Source: Clostridiaceae bacterium (lineage in GTDB: Bacteria; Bacillota; Clostridia; Oscillospirales; Acutalibacteraceae). Taken from it: a stretch of 64,000 nucleotides of DNA. The position numbers were made by a program, and so were the translations under genes. Below the pieces are notes generated by a model. It was not told the origin of the DNA. It did no database searches and saw nothing but the letters and a program-made list of their open reading frames with translations. The stretch lies in contig JAEDLK010000002.1 of assembly GCA_016295355.1 (NCBI GenBank), positions 1 through 64,000 on the forward strand, given 5' to 3'. The first letter of the stretch is position 1, and each line of letters opens with the position of its first letter. Below are positions 57,439 to 64,000 of this stretch, one piece after another.

Positions 57439-59124
57439 ATGGAAGAAAAGGAATTGAACGAAATCGTTAAACCGGCCAGCAACTTTATTTACGATGCTAT
57501 TGATAAGGATTTGGATGAGGGTGTCTATACTCACATTCAGACCCGTTTTCCGCCTGAGCCGAACGGTTATCTGCACATCGGCCATGCCAAGGCCATTTGC
57601 ATTGACTTCCAAGCGGCTGAAAAGTACGGCGGCACCTGCAATCTGCGTTTGGATGACACCAACCCAACCAAGGAAGACACAGAATATGTGGATGCCATTA
57701 AGGAAGACATCGAGTGGCTCGGCTTCCATTGGGATCATGTGTACTATGCCTCGGATTACTTTGATTATATCTATGAATGTGCCTTAAAGCTGATTGACAA
57801 AGGCTTGGCCTATGTGGACGAGCTATCGCAAGAACAAATTCGTGAATACCGTGGCACACTGACCGAGCCGGGCATAGAAAGCCCCTTCCGCAACCGTCCT
57901 ATTGCCGAAACAAAGGATTTATTTGCCCGTATGACGGCCGGTGAATTTGACAACGGCACACTGGTGTTGCGTGCTAAAATCGACATGACCTCGTCTAATT
58001 TGAATATGCGTGACCCGATTATTTACCGTGTCATGAAGGCTCATCATCACCGCACAGGTGATAAATGGTGCGTCTATCCCATGTACGATTTTGCCCATCC
58101 GCTCTCGGACGCCAAGGAGGGTGTTACCCATTCGCTTTGCTCCTTGGAGTTTGAAAACCACCGTCCGCTTTACAACTGGTTTTTACAAGCGTTGGATATT
58201 CCCAAACCGCCCCGCCAGATTGAATTTGCCCGGATGAATGTCAACTACACCCTAACCAGTAAGCGTAAGTGCTTAAAGTTGGTCACCGACGGACTGGTAT
58301 CGGGTTGGGACGATCCCCGTATGGCCACCATTTGCGGTATGCGCCGTCGTGGGTATCCGGCCAAGGCCATTCGTGCCTTTGTTGAAAAAATCGGTGTTTC
58401 GAAGGCATACAGCGTCATTGATTATGCTTTGTTGGAATCCTGTGTGCGGGATGAACTCAACGAAAACGCCCGCCGTGCCATGGCGGTATTGCGTCCGCTG
58501 AAAGTGGTGATTGACAACTATGACCCCGATAAAACCGAGCAAATCATGGTGGACATTAACCCCAATCATCCCGAACTCGGCCGCTATCCGGTGACCTTCA
58601 GCCAAACGTTGTATATTGAACGGGACGACTTTATGCTGGATCCTCCCGGCAAGTACTTTCGTCTGTGTCCCGAAAAGGAAGTCCGCTTAAAGGGTGCTTA
58701 CTATATTCGTTATGCCGGCTGTGAAACCGATGAAAACGGCAACATCACCACCGTGCATTGCACCTACGATCCGCAGTCTTTCGGCGGCGAAACACCCGAC
58801 GGCCGCAAGGTCAAGGGCACCCTGCACTGGATTAGTGAAAAGGATTGCCATGAGGCTACCGTTCGTTTGTATGACCGTCTTTTCAATGTAGAAAACCCCT
58901 CAGACGAGGAAGGCGTTGCCAGCTTTGCAGATAACTTAAATCCCGATTCACTCGTCACACTGACCGGTTGTTTAGTCGGCCCCGATGTGGCCTGTGCGAA
59001 ACAGGGAGACGGCTTCCAGTTTATGCGACAGGGTTATTTCTGCCTTGACCCGGATTCCACCCCCGAGCATCTGATCATCAACCGGACTGTTGCCCTCAAG
59101 GATTCCTTTAAGAAGCAGGCATGA
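57439..59124 (+). CDS. glnS: Glutaminyl-tRNA synthetase
   Basis: The 561-residue protein: FPPEPNGYLHIGHAKAICIDF (HIGH), LRLDDTNPTKEDTEYVDAI, and the KMSKR-like LTSKRKCLKLV, then the beta-barrel anticodon domain. GlnRS charges tRNA-Gln directly and is less usual in Firmicutes, where GatCAB amidation is common. tRNA-Gln (CTG) is encoded at 24463. Its stop overlaps the nif3 start (ATGA). Confidence 0.95.
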   Translation: MEEKELNEIVKPASNFIYDAIDKDLDEGVYTHIQTRFPPEPNGYLHIGHAKAICIDFQAAEKYGGTCNLRLDDTNPTKEDTEYVDAIKEDIEWLGFHWDHVYYASDYFDYIYECALKLIDKGLAYVDELSQEQIREYRGTLTEPGIESPFRNRPIAETKDLFARMTAGEFDNGTLVLRAKIDMTSSNLNMRDPIIYRVMKAHHHRTGDKWCVYPMYDFAHPLSDAKEGVTHSLCSLEFENHRPLYNWFLQALDIPKPPRQIEFARMNVNYTLTSKRKCLKLVTDGLVSGWDDPRMATICGMRRRGYPAKAIRAFVEKIGVSKAYSVIDYALLESCVRDELNENARRAMAVLRPLKVVIDNYDPDKTEQIMVDINPNHPELGRYPVTFSQTLYIERDDFMLDPPGKYFRLCPEKEVRLKGAYYIRYAGCETDENGNITTVHCTYDPQSFGGETPDGRKVKGTLHWISEKDCHEATVRLYDRLFNVENPSDEEGVASFADNLNPDSLVTLTGCLVGPDVACAKQGDGFQFMRQGYFCLDPDSTPEHLIINRTVALKDSFKKQA

Positions 59125-59882
59125 GCATGACCGTTAACGATATTTTTGCCTATTTGTGTGAGCTTTTTCCGCTCTCTGACGCCTGCGATTTTGACAATCC
59201 CGGCTTATTGGTCGGCGATCAAAACAAGCCTGTCGATCGTGTTTTATTGGCTTTGGACGTTACAAACACTGTCCTTGACCGTGCCGTAGAGTTAGGTGTG
59301 CAGCTCATCGTCACCCATCATCCCGTCATTTTCGAACCACTGCGAAATGTTTGTGCCGACAGTCTTGTCTATTCTTTGATCAAGAAAGATTTATCGGTTA
59401 TATCCATGCACACCAACATGGATATAGGCACCCATGGGGTCAACGACTGTTTAGCCCAGGCACTCGGTCTGTGCAATGTTGTGCCGGTAGATGACGGACA
59501 CGGTTTTCTCATCCGCTGCGGTTCATTAAAGGAACCCACCGACGCAGATGATTTTGCCGCCTTTATCGGCCGCCGGTTAGACACGGCGGTCAAATATGTC
59601 GGAAGCGGTGTTTTGCAAAAAATCGCCCTTTGTTCCGGCAGCGGTGCGGACTTTCTGCCTTTGGCACAGCAAATCGGCGCCGATGCGTTGGTCACAGCCG
59701 ATGTCAAGCACCATCAGTTTTTAGAGGCTTCCCAACACGGTATCGCCCTGTATGATGCCGGTCATTTTCCGAGCGAAGATGTTGTGTTAGAGCCGCTGTG
59801 TCGGATGCTTGAGGGCCGATTTCCCGAAATGTCGTTTCATGTCTGCCACGACAGCGATATTAAAATTTGCGTAAACATTTAA
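59121..59882 (+). CDS. Nif3-like dinuclear metal centre protein (DUF34)
   Basis: 253 residues. LCELFPLSDACDFDNPGLLVGDQ, LIVTHHPVIFEPLRNV with the metal-binding HH, HTNMDIG, and the late DAGHFPSEDVVLEPL are Nif3/YqfO signatures. The protein forms a toroidal hexamer that binds two metals; it has been tied to GTP cyclohydrolase-type and metal-buffering roles, but its reaction is unsettled. It is translationally coupled to glnS. Confidence 0.92.
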   Translation: MSMTVNDIFAYLCELFPLSDACDFDNPGLLVGDQNKPVDRVLLALDVTNTVLDRAVELGVQLIVTHHPVIFEPLRNVCADSLVYSLIKKDLSVISMHTNMDIGTHGVNDCLAQALGLCNVVPVDDGHGFLIRCGSLKEPTDADDFAAFIGRRLDTAVKYVGSGVLQKIALCSGSGADFLPLAQQIGADALVTADVKHHQFLEASQHGIALYDAGHFPSEDVVLEPLCRMLEGRFPEMSFHVCHDSDIKICVNI

Positions 59883-59951
59883 TATACCCTCAAGCGGTCT
59901 TGGCACACAGCCGATTGGCTGTGCTTTGAGCTATTGCTCTGTTCTGTTAAT

Positions 59952-59978
59952 AACGGCGGCCCAAAACCGCCGTTTTAT
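59952..59978 (+). terminator. Terminator after nif3
   Basis: AACGGCGG (59952-59959) pairs with CCGCCGTT (59967-59974), then a short T-rich tail. Confidence 0.7.
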
Positions 59979-60019
59979 GTGCTTTTTCTATTTGCCTTTT
60001 GAAAGAAGGAATCCCTTTC

Positions 60020-60958
60020 ATGCCATCCTTTCTCAGTTATGCTCTGGTTGTGTTTGAGCAGGTTTCAATCATATTCTTGCTCGTTCTCGTCGGCTTTTTG
60101 TGCGGTCGCACCCATTTAATCAACGACACCGTTTCAAAGGGCTTGACGGATCTGACCTTAAAATTTGCCACACCGGCCATGATACTGAACAGTTTTATTC
60201 GTCCGTTTGACAAAACGGCACTGAAGCAACTGTTATGGGCGTTCGGCCTGGCATTGTTATTCCACGGATTCTTCATTGCCTTATCCTACCTAACCGGTGC
60301 AAAGGATGACGGGGTTCGACGAGTAAAGCGTTTTTCCGTCATCTTCGGCAATGCCGGCTTTATGGGACTGCCGCTTCAACTGGCCATCATCGGCGAGGAC
60401 GGTTGCTTTTTCGGATCTGTGTTCGTGGTTGTATTCAACATCATCATTTGGAGCTACGGTGTTGCATTAATGGGCGGCAGCAGCGATAAAATTTCAGCCC
60501 GTAAGATTCTGCTCAACCCCTGTATCCTTTGCATCCCCGTGGGGTTGTTGCTCTTTTTGACCAATGCTTGCCTTGTTCTTCCCGATGCCGTAACAAAAAC
60601 CGTCAGTCATATTGCCAATCTAAATACTCCGTTACCCATGTTTGTCATCGGTTACTTCCTGTCAAAATCACGGCTTGTTGAAACCATCAAAGATCATCGC
60701 ACCCTGTGGCCGTCGATTCTTCGACTGATTGTCTGTCCGCTTTCGGCCATCGCCTTTTTTATGCTTTGTCCGGTGGACAAAACCATAGCTCTTTCCCTCG
60801 TTATTTCGGTTGCCGCTCCCAGTGCCGCCATGACCGCTATGTTTGCCGCCGAGCAGAAGCGTGACACCCTCTTGAGTGCCAACCTGGTTTCGACAACCAC
60901 GCTGTATTCCATTGTCACCATGCCGGTGATGGTGGCTTTGGCGCAAGCCGTTTTATAA
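60020..60958 (+). CDS. AEC-family transporter (auxin efflux carrier type)
   Basis: 312 residues from ATG 60020, eight bases after AAGGAA. About ten membrane segments in two halves, with GFLCGRTHLINDTVSKGLTDLTLKFATPAMILNSFI, FGNAGFMGLPLQLAI and SVAAPSAAMTAMFAAEQKRD marking the unwound crossing helices of the family. Bacterial members export or import small organic anions (malate, malonate). Stands alone between two terminators. Confidence 0.9.
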   Translation: MPSFLSYALVVFEQVSIIFLLVLVGFLCGRTHLINDTVSKGLTDLTLKFATPAMILNSFIRPFDKTALKQLLWAFGLALLFHGFFIALSYLTGAKDDGVRRVKRFSVIFGNAGFMGLPLQLAIIGEDGCFFGSVFVVVFNIIIWSYGVALMGGSSDKISARKILLNPCILCIPVGLLLFLTNACLVLPDAVTKTVSHIANLNTPLPMFVIGYFLSKSRLVETIKDHRTLWPSILRLIVCPLSAIAFFMLCPVDKTIALSLVISVAAPSAAMTAMFAAEQKRDTLLSANLVSTTTLYSIVTMPVMVALAQAVL

Positions 60959-60986
60959 GAATAAACTCCTTTGGGTTATATACATC

Positions 60987-61075
60987 AACCCCACACAGCC
61001 GTCTTCAATCAACCAACCCTGTTTGTGCCGTCCGCACAAATAGGTCAGTTCAAGAGGCTATGTGGGGTTCTTTTT
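60987..61075 (+). terminator. Two-tier hairpin terminator after the AEC gene
   Basis: The outer stem AACCCCACACAGCC (60987-61000) pairs with GGCTATGTGGGGTT (61056-61069), then CTTTTT. Inside its 55-base loop is a second hairpin TTTGTGC/GCACAAA (61022-61040). Larger than an ordinary terminator. Confidence 0.75.
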
Positions 61076-61115
61076 ACATATGATAACAGCTCGTGACGCC
61101 TAAAACGCCTTTCTT

Positions 61116-61703
61116 TCAAGTCGCCTTCTCTTTAACAATAAATACGGGAATGGGAATCTCGCCGGTGCGATTGGAGAACTCGACTGTCATGACTGTGTAA
61201 CACTTTGCGTCGAGCGTTTTGAAAAACGGTAACAGCGCATCGCGTTCGGCTGTGCCGGTTTCTTTGCCGTGATAAATGCAGATTGACATCACCCCGCCTG
61301 GTTTCAAAAGTGACAACCCGTCACGAATGGCGTGAATGGTTGTTTGAGGCTGTGAAAACACCCGGTGATTCCCGCCCGGCAGCCAACCGAGATTAAACAT
61401 AATGCCGTCAATGCTTTCCTTCTGTGCATACGCAGCCATGGTTTCATGTCCGGCGAGAAGAACCGTCGCCACTTCGCTATAACCGTCGGCCTCTACCCGC
61501 TGTTTGGTTTGAAGTACGGCATCGGCCTGGATGTCAAAGGCCAATACTCGGCCTGTTTTACCAACCAGACCGCATAAAAAGACCGTATCCCGCCCCTTAC
61601 CGGCCGTGGCGTCAATACAAAACTGCCCCGGCCGGATGTGGGCGGCCATAAACTGATGGGATAGTCCCAAGGTGTTCAGCGGAAATATTTGATCCCGTGC
61701 CAT
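61116..61703 (-). CDS. mnmM: Class I SAM methyltransferase, MnmM (YtqB) type
   Basis: 195 residues. FCIDATAGKGRDTVFLCGLVGKTGRVLAFDIQ is the SAM site. MFNLGWLPGGNHRVFSQPQTTIHAI and SICIYHGKETGTAERDALLPFF are the family-specific motifs of YtqB, identified as the tRNA 5-aminomethyl-2-thiouridine methyltransferase MnmM in Gram-positives. It would finish mnm5s2U34 in tRNA. Follows serS on the same strand, after a terminator. Confidence 0.85.
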   Translation of the reverse strand: MARDQIFPLNTLGLSHQFMAAHIRPGQFCIDATAGKGRDTVFLCGLVGKTGRVLAFDIQADAVLQTKQRVEADGYSEVATVLLAGHETMAAYAQKESIDGIMFNLGWLPGGNHRVFSQPQTTIHAIRDGLSLLKPGGVMSICIYHGKETGTAERDALLPFFKTLDAKCYTVMTVEFSNRTGEIPIPVFIVKEKAT

Positions 61704-61718
61704 CCGTTTACTCCTCCG

Positions 61719-61754
61719 TAAAAAGCAAGCCGGATACCTAACGATACCCGGCTG
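61719..61754 (-). terminator. Terminator of serS
   Basis: On the minus strand AGCCGGGTATC pairs with GGTATCCGGCT (61753-61728), followed by TGCTTTTTA. Confidence 0.75.
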
Positions 61755-61758
61755 TTTT

Positions 61759-63051
61759 TCAGTAAGTCAATTTTTCCTTGCCGCCCATATACGGTTGCAG
61801 GGCTTTGGGAATCCGAACGCTGTATTTCTCACCGTCAAATTCCAAATTGTTCTCAAGCAAAGCAATCAGCATACGAGGCGGTGCCACCACAGTATTGTTG
61901 AGGGTATGTGCCAAATAACGACTTCCGTCAGCCGCCTTAATTTTAATGCCGAGACGTCTGGCCTGTGCATCGCCCAAATTGGAGCAGGAGCAAACCTCAA
62001 AATATTTTTGCTGTTTGGGGCTCCAGGCCTCCACATCGTAGGATTTCACCTTCAAATCAGCCAAATCGCCGGTGCAGCATTCCAAGGTGCGAACCGGAAC
62101 ATCCAACGAACGGAACAACTCCACCGAATAACTCCACATTTTGTGGAACCACTCCATGCTTTCCTCGGGCTTGCAAATCACAATCATTTCCTGCTTTTCA
62201 AACTGGTGAATGCGGTAAATGCCCCGTTCCTCAATACCGTGGGCACCCTTCTCTTTACGGAAGCAGGGAGAATAGCTGGTCAAGGTCAACGGCAGGCTGG
62301 CCTCATCGGTGGCACTGTCGATAAACTTGCCGATCATGGAATGCTCACTGGTGCCGATCAAGTATAAATCCTCGCCCTCGATTTTATACATCATGGCATC
62401 CATTTCTTCAAAGCTCATAACGCCGCTCACCACATTGGAGCGAATCATAAAGGGCGGAATACAATAGGTAAAGCCCTTGTCAATCATAAAGTCCCGTGCA
62501 TAAGCGGTCACGGCACTGTGCAGGCGGGCAATATCTCCCATCAAATAATAAAAGCCCTCACCTGCAACCTTACCGGCCGCCTCTTTATCAATACCGTTAA
62601 AAAGAGCCATAATGTCGGTGTGATACGGAATATCAAAGTCCACCTGTGTTTTCTCGCCGAAGCATTCGACCTCAACATTCTCGCTGTCATCCCTGCCGAC
62701 CGGCACAGACGGATCGACAATGTTAGGAATCTTCATCATTTTTTCCTTCAAAGAGGCGGCCAATTCGGCTTCCTTCTCCTCGAGCGCCGCCAGCTCGTCA
62801 GCCTGCTGTTTGACCAACAGCTTCTTCTGCTCGGCCTCCTCACGCTTGCCCTGTCCCATCAGCGCACCGATTTCCTTGCTGACCTTGTTACGCAAGGCCC
62901 GCAATTCATTGGCGCGGCTGTTGGTCTGACGCTTTTGCTCATCCAACAGAATAACCTCATCCACGAGCGGCAGTTTGGCTTCCTTAAACTTTTTTCGGAT
63001 GTTTTCCTTAACAAGCTCGGGATTTTCTCTGACAAATTTAATATCCAACAT
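61759..63051 (-). CDS. serS: Seryl-tRNA synthetase
   Basis: The 430-residue class II synthetase. MLDIKFVRENPELVKENIRKKF and a long N-terminal coiled coil (about 30-100) bind the tRNA-Ser variable arm. Motif 2 is CFRKEKGAHGIEERGIYRIHQFEKQE, motif 3 lies in YLAHTLNNTVVAPPRMLIALLEN, and TSEHSMIG forms the serine site. A GGAGG site precedes the ATG. No T-box is visible in the 97 bases upstream. Confidence 0.97.
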   Translation of the reverse strand: MLDIKFVRENPELVKENIRKKFKEAKLPLVDEVILLDEQKRQTNSRANELRALRNKVSKEIGALMGQGKREEAEQKKLLVKQQADELAALEEKEAELAASLKEKMMKIPNIVDPSVPVGRDDSENVEVECFGEKTQVDFDIPYHTDIMALFNGIDKEAAGKVAGEGFYYLMGDIARLHSAVTAYARDFMIDKGFTYCIPPFMIRSNVVSGVMSFEEMDAMMYKIEGEDLYLIGTSEHSMIGKFIDSATDEASLPLTLTSYSPCFRKEKGAHGIEERGIYRIHQFEKQEMIVICKPEESMEWFHKMWSYSVELFRSLDVPVRTLECCTGDLADLKVKSYDVEAWSPKQQKYFEVCSCSNLGDAQARRLGIKIKAADGSRYLAHTLNNTVVAPPRMLIALLENNLEFDGEKYSVRIPKALQPYMGGKEKLTY

Positions 63052-63148
63052 ACACTGGTTCCTCCGTCTAAACTCTTATGATCGCTCAGCAATAAAAAAC
63101 GAATGTATTATAGCATAACCGACAAGGGAATGCAAGCAGTCAATCCCA

Positions 63149-63529
63149 CTAAAATACGGCTCTCACAGCCTTTTCACTGCCGTAAGCCAATAAATTGTCA
63201 CAATAGTCAATTCTTTCGTCGGCAGGCAGCGTCTTTTTGATGCTGCGATAAACGATTTCCAAATCATCGTGCGACTCAAACGCCAACACAATGACATGGT
63301 CTCCTGTCGCTTGTAAGCGGCCCACTATACCGCCTGTCAGCGTGCCTTTGGCTCCGTAAGAATACATATCCGTTGACATCTGTGACAACATTTCTTCATC
63401 ATAATCACGTACGGTATAGGAGGCCTTTATCAAACGCTCTTTAACCGACGACAGGGTCTCGGCTCCACCGCAGCCTGCCAGACCGACAAGCAATAGACAT
63501 ACACACAAAAGACTGACGATTTTCTTCAT
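63149..63529 (-). CDS. Small lipoprotein of unknown function
   Basis: 126 residues from ATG 63529 with GAGAGG ahead. Signal peptide MKKIVSLLCVCLLLVGLAGCG with a perfect lipobox LAGC. The mature part (about 105 residues) is acidic, with a ferredoxin-like alternation (GDHVIVLAFESHDDLEIVYRSIKKTL). A membrane-anchored extracytoplasmic protein with no family that I recognise. Confidence 0.75.
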   Translation of the reverse strand: MKKIVSLLCVCLLLVGLAGCGGAETLSSVKERLIKASYTVRDYDEEMLSQMSTDMYSYGAKGTLTGGIVGRLQATGDHVIVLAFESHDDLEIVYRSIKKTLPADERIDYCDNLLAYGSEKAVRAVF

Positions 63530-63603
63530 AAGCCGTTCCTCTCCTTCTGCTGTTTCAGTATACCTTGCACAGGGGCTTTTGTCAAATAAAAAGACGGTTT
63601 TGA

Positions 63604-63633
63604 TTGACAAAAGAGCAAAAATAGATATATAAT
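63604..63633 (+). promoter_or_regulatory. Promoter of the second rex
   Basis: TTGACA (63604-63609), 18 bases, TATAAT (63628-63633). No Rex-type operator is visible around it, unlike the first rex. Confidence 0.75.
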
Positions 63634-63717
63634 AAATATGTATATACTGGCGCAATCCTCTTCAGCCGCTTGTGACCGAAAAAAGGATTGTATAGCTTTT
63701 GGAAAGGGTGCAAATAA

Positions 63718-64000
63718 GTGAGTCATCACATTATTTCTCGGTCGGTTATCAATCGGTTGCCTCGTTATTACCGTTTTTTAGAGGATTTAGAAGAGGCCGG
63801 CATGATTCGTATCAGTTCAGCTGATCTTTCAGCCCGTATGGGCGTCACCGCCAGTCAGATTCGCCAAGATCTCAACTGCTTCGGCGGCTTCGGACAACAG
63901 GGCTACGGCTATAACATTGCTTCCCTAAAGAATGAAATCGGCAAGATTCTGCAATTAGAAGAAAAGAAAAAAATTATTGTAGTGGGCCTCGGAAATTTGG
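63718..64000 (+). CDS. rex: Rex-family redox-sensing repressor (5' part, second copy)
   Basis: Starts at GTG 63718, seven bases after AAAGGGTG, and runs off the window end after 94 codons. HHIISRSVINRLPRYYRFLE, then SSADLSARMGVTASQIRQDL and NCFGGFGQQGYGYNI form the Rex winged helix, and IIVVGLGNLG begins the NAD site. The N-terminus keeps the standard Rex form better than the copy at 35025-35639, so this is probably the housekeeping Rex. Confidence 0.93.
   Translation, partial: MSHHIISRSVINRLPRYYRFLEDLEEAGMIRISSADLSARMGVTASQIRQDLNCFGGFGQQGYGYNIASLKNEIGKILQLEEKKKIIVVGLGNL

Noticed and set aside
63052..63148. T-box before serS
   Set aside because: The 97-base leader is too short and shows no Stem I or T-box core.

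Overview
The window looks like a chromosome segment of an anaerobic, fermentative Clostridia-type Firmicute, probably gut-associated. The evidence is strict-anaerobe oxygen defence (desulfoferrodoxin, rubrerythrin, flavodiiron protein, rubredoxin), [FeFe]-hydrogenases with HydE/HydF maturases, AdhE, two Rex repressors, tRNA-synthetase control by a T-box, strong AGGAGG ribosome sites, TTGACA-N17-TATAAT promoters and a type A RNase P RNA. No species can be named from the sequence alone.

Layout. 1-0.6 kb: the end of a class II galT. 0.7-3.2 kb: a secreted protein, a P-loop ATPase, and a divergently transcribed RNase P RNA gene whose P3 helix carries about 243 extra bases. 3.3-14.3 kb: a ten-gene minus-strand catabolic operon (fucose-isomerase-like protein, GlcD-type FAD oxidase, Fe-S protein, class II aldolase, PfkB kinase, IolB-like isomerase, aldose epimerase, DUF4867 protein, FGGY kinase, fused EtfB-EtfA), facing an RpiR-type regulator at 14.5 kb. 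16.0-18.5 kb: a small membrane protein and two CobW-type proteins, one with a long His/Cys metal-binding stretch. 18.8-21.8 kb: an ABC importer of the TrpX class preceded by a complete attenuator whose 31-codon leader peptide contains a run of Tyr and Phe codons. 21.8-26.4 kb: a small kinase, a barnase-like toxin with its barstar inhibitor, tRNA-Gln, tRNA-Ala, a phosphatase and a membrane protein.

26.7-45 kb is a hydrogen/redox island that looks more AT-rich than its flanks. One operon (rex, adhE, an APH-fold kinase, two NuoE-like ferredoxins, a PAS-linked sensory-type [FeFe]-hydrogenase, a PP2C phosphatase, a group B [FeFe]-hydrogenase) starts at a near-perfect Rex operator lying on its promoter. 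Next come a LysR regulator with an array of palindromes upstream, rubrerythrin plus superoxide reductase, and a Crp/Fnr regulator. The Crp/Fnr gene is followed by a 24-bp perfect palindrome about 41.5 bp before the predicted start of an ABC importer-hydE-hydF operon. The genes plausibly act together: Rex senses NADH/NAD+, AdhE and hydrogenase dispose of reductant, HydE/HydF build the H-cluster, and the SOR/Rbr/FDP set removes superoxide, peroxide and oxygen.

45-64 kb is mostly housekeeping: rubredoxin and a four-domain flavodiiron protein, tRNA-Ser, ileS with a T-box, two glycosyltransferases and rfbA, cyclophilin, nrdR-gltX-glnS-nif3, an AEC transporter, mnmM, serS, a lipoprotein, and the start of a second rex cut by the window end. 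Assignments come from reading translated sequence and family motifs by eye. No database search or folding program was run.
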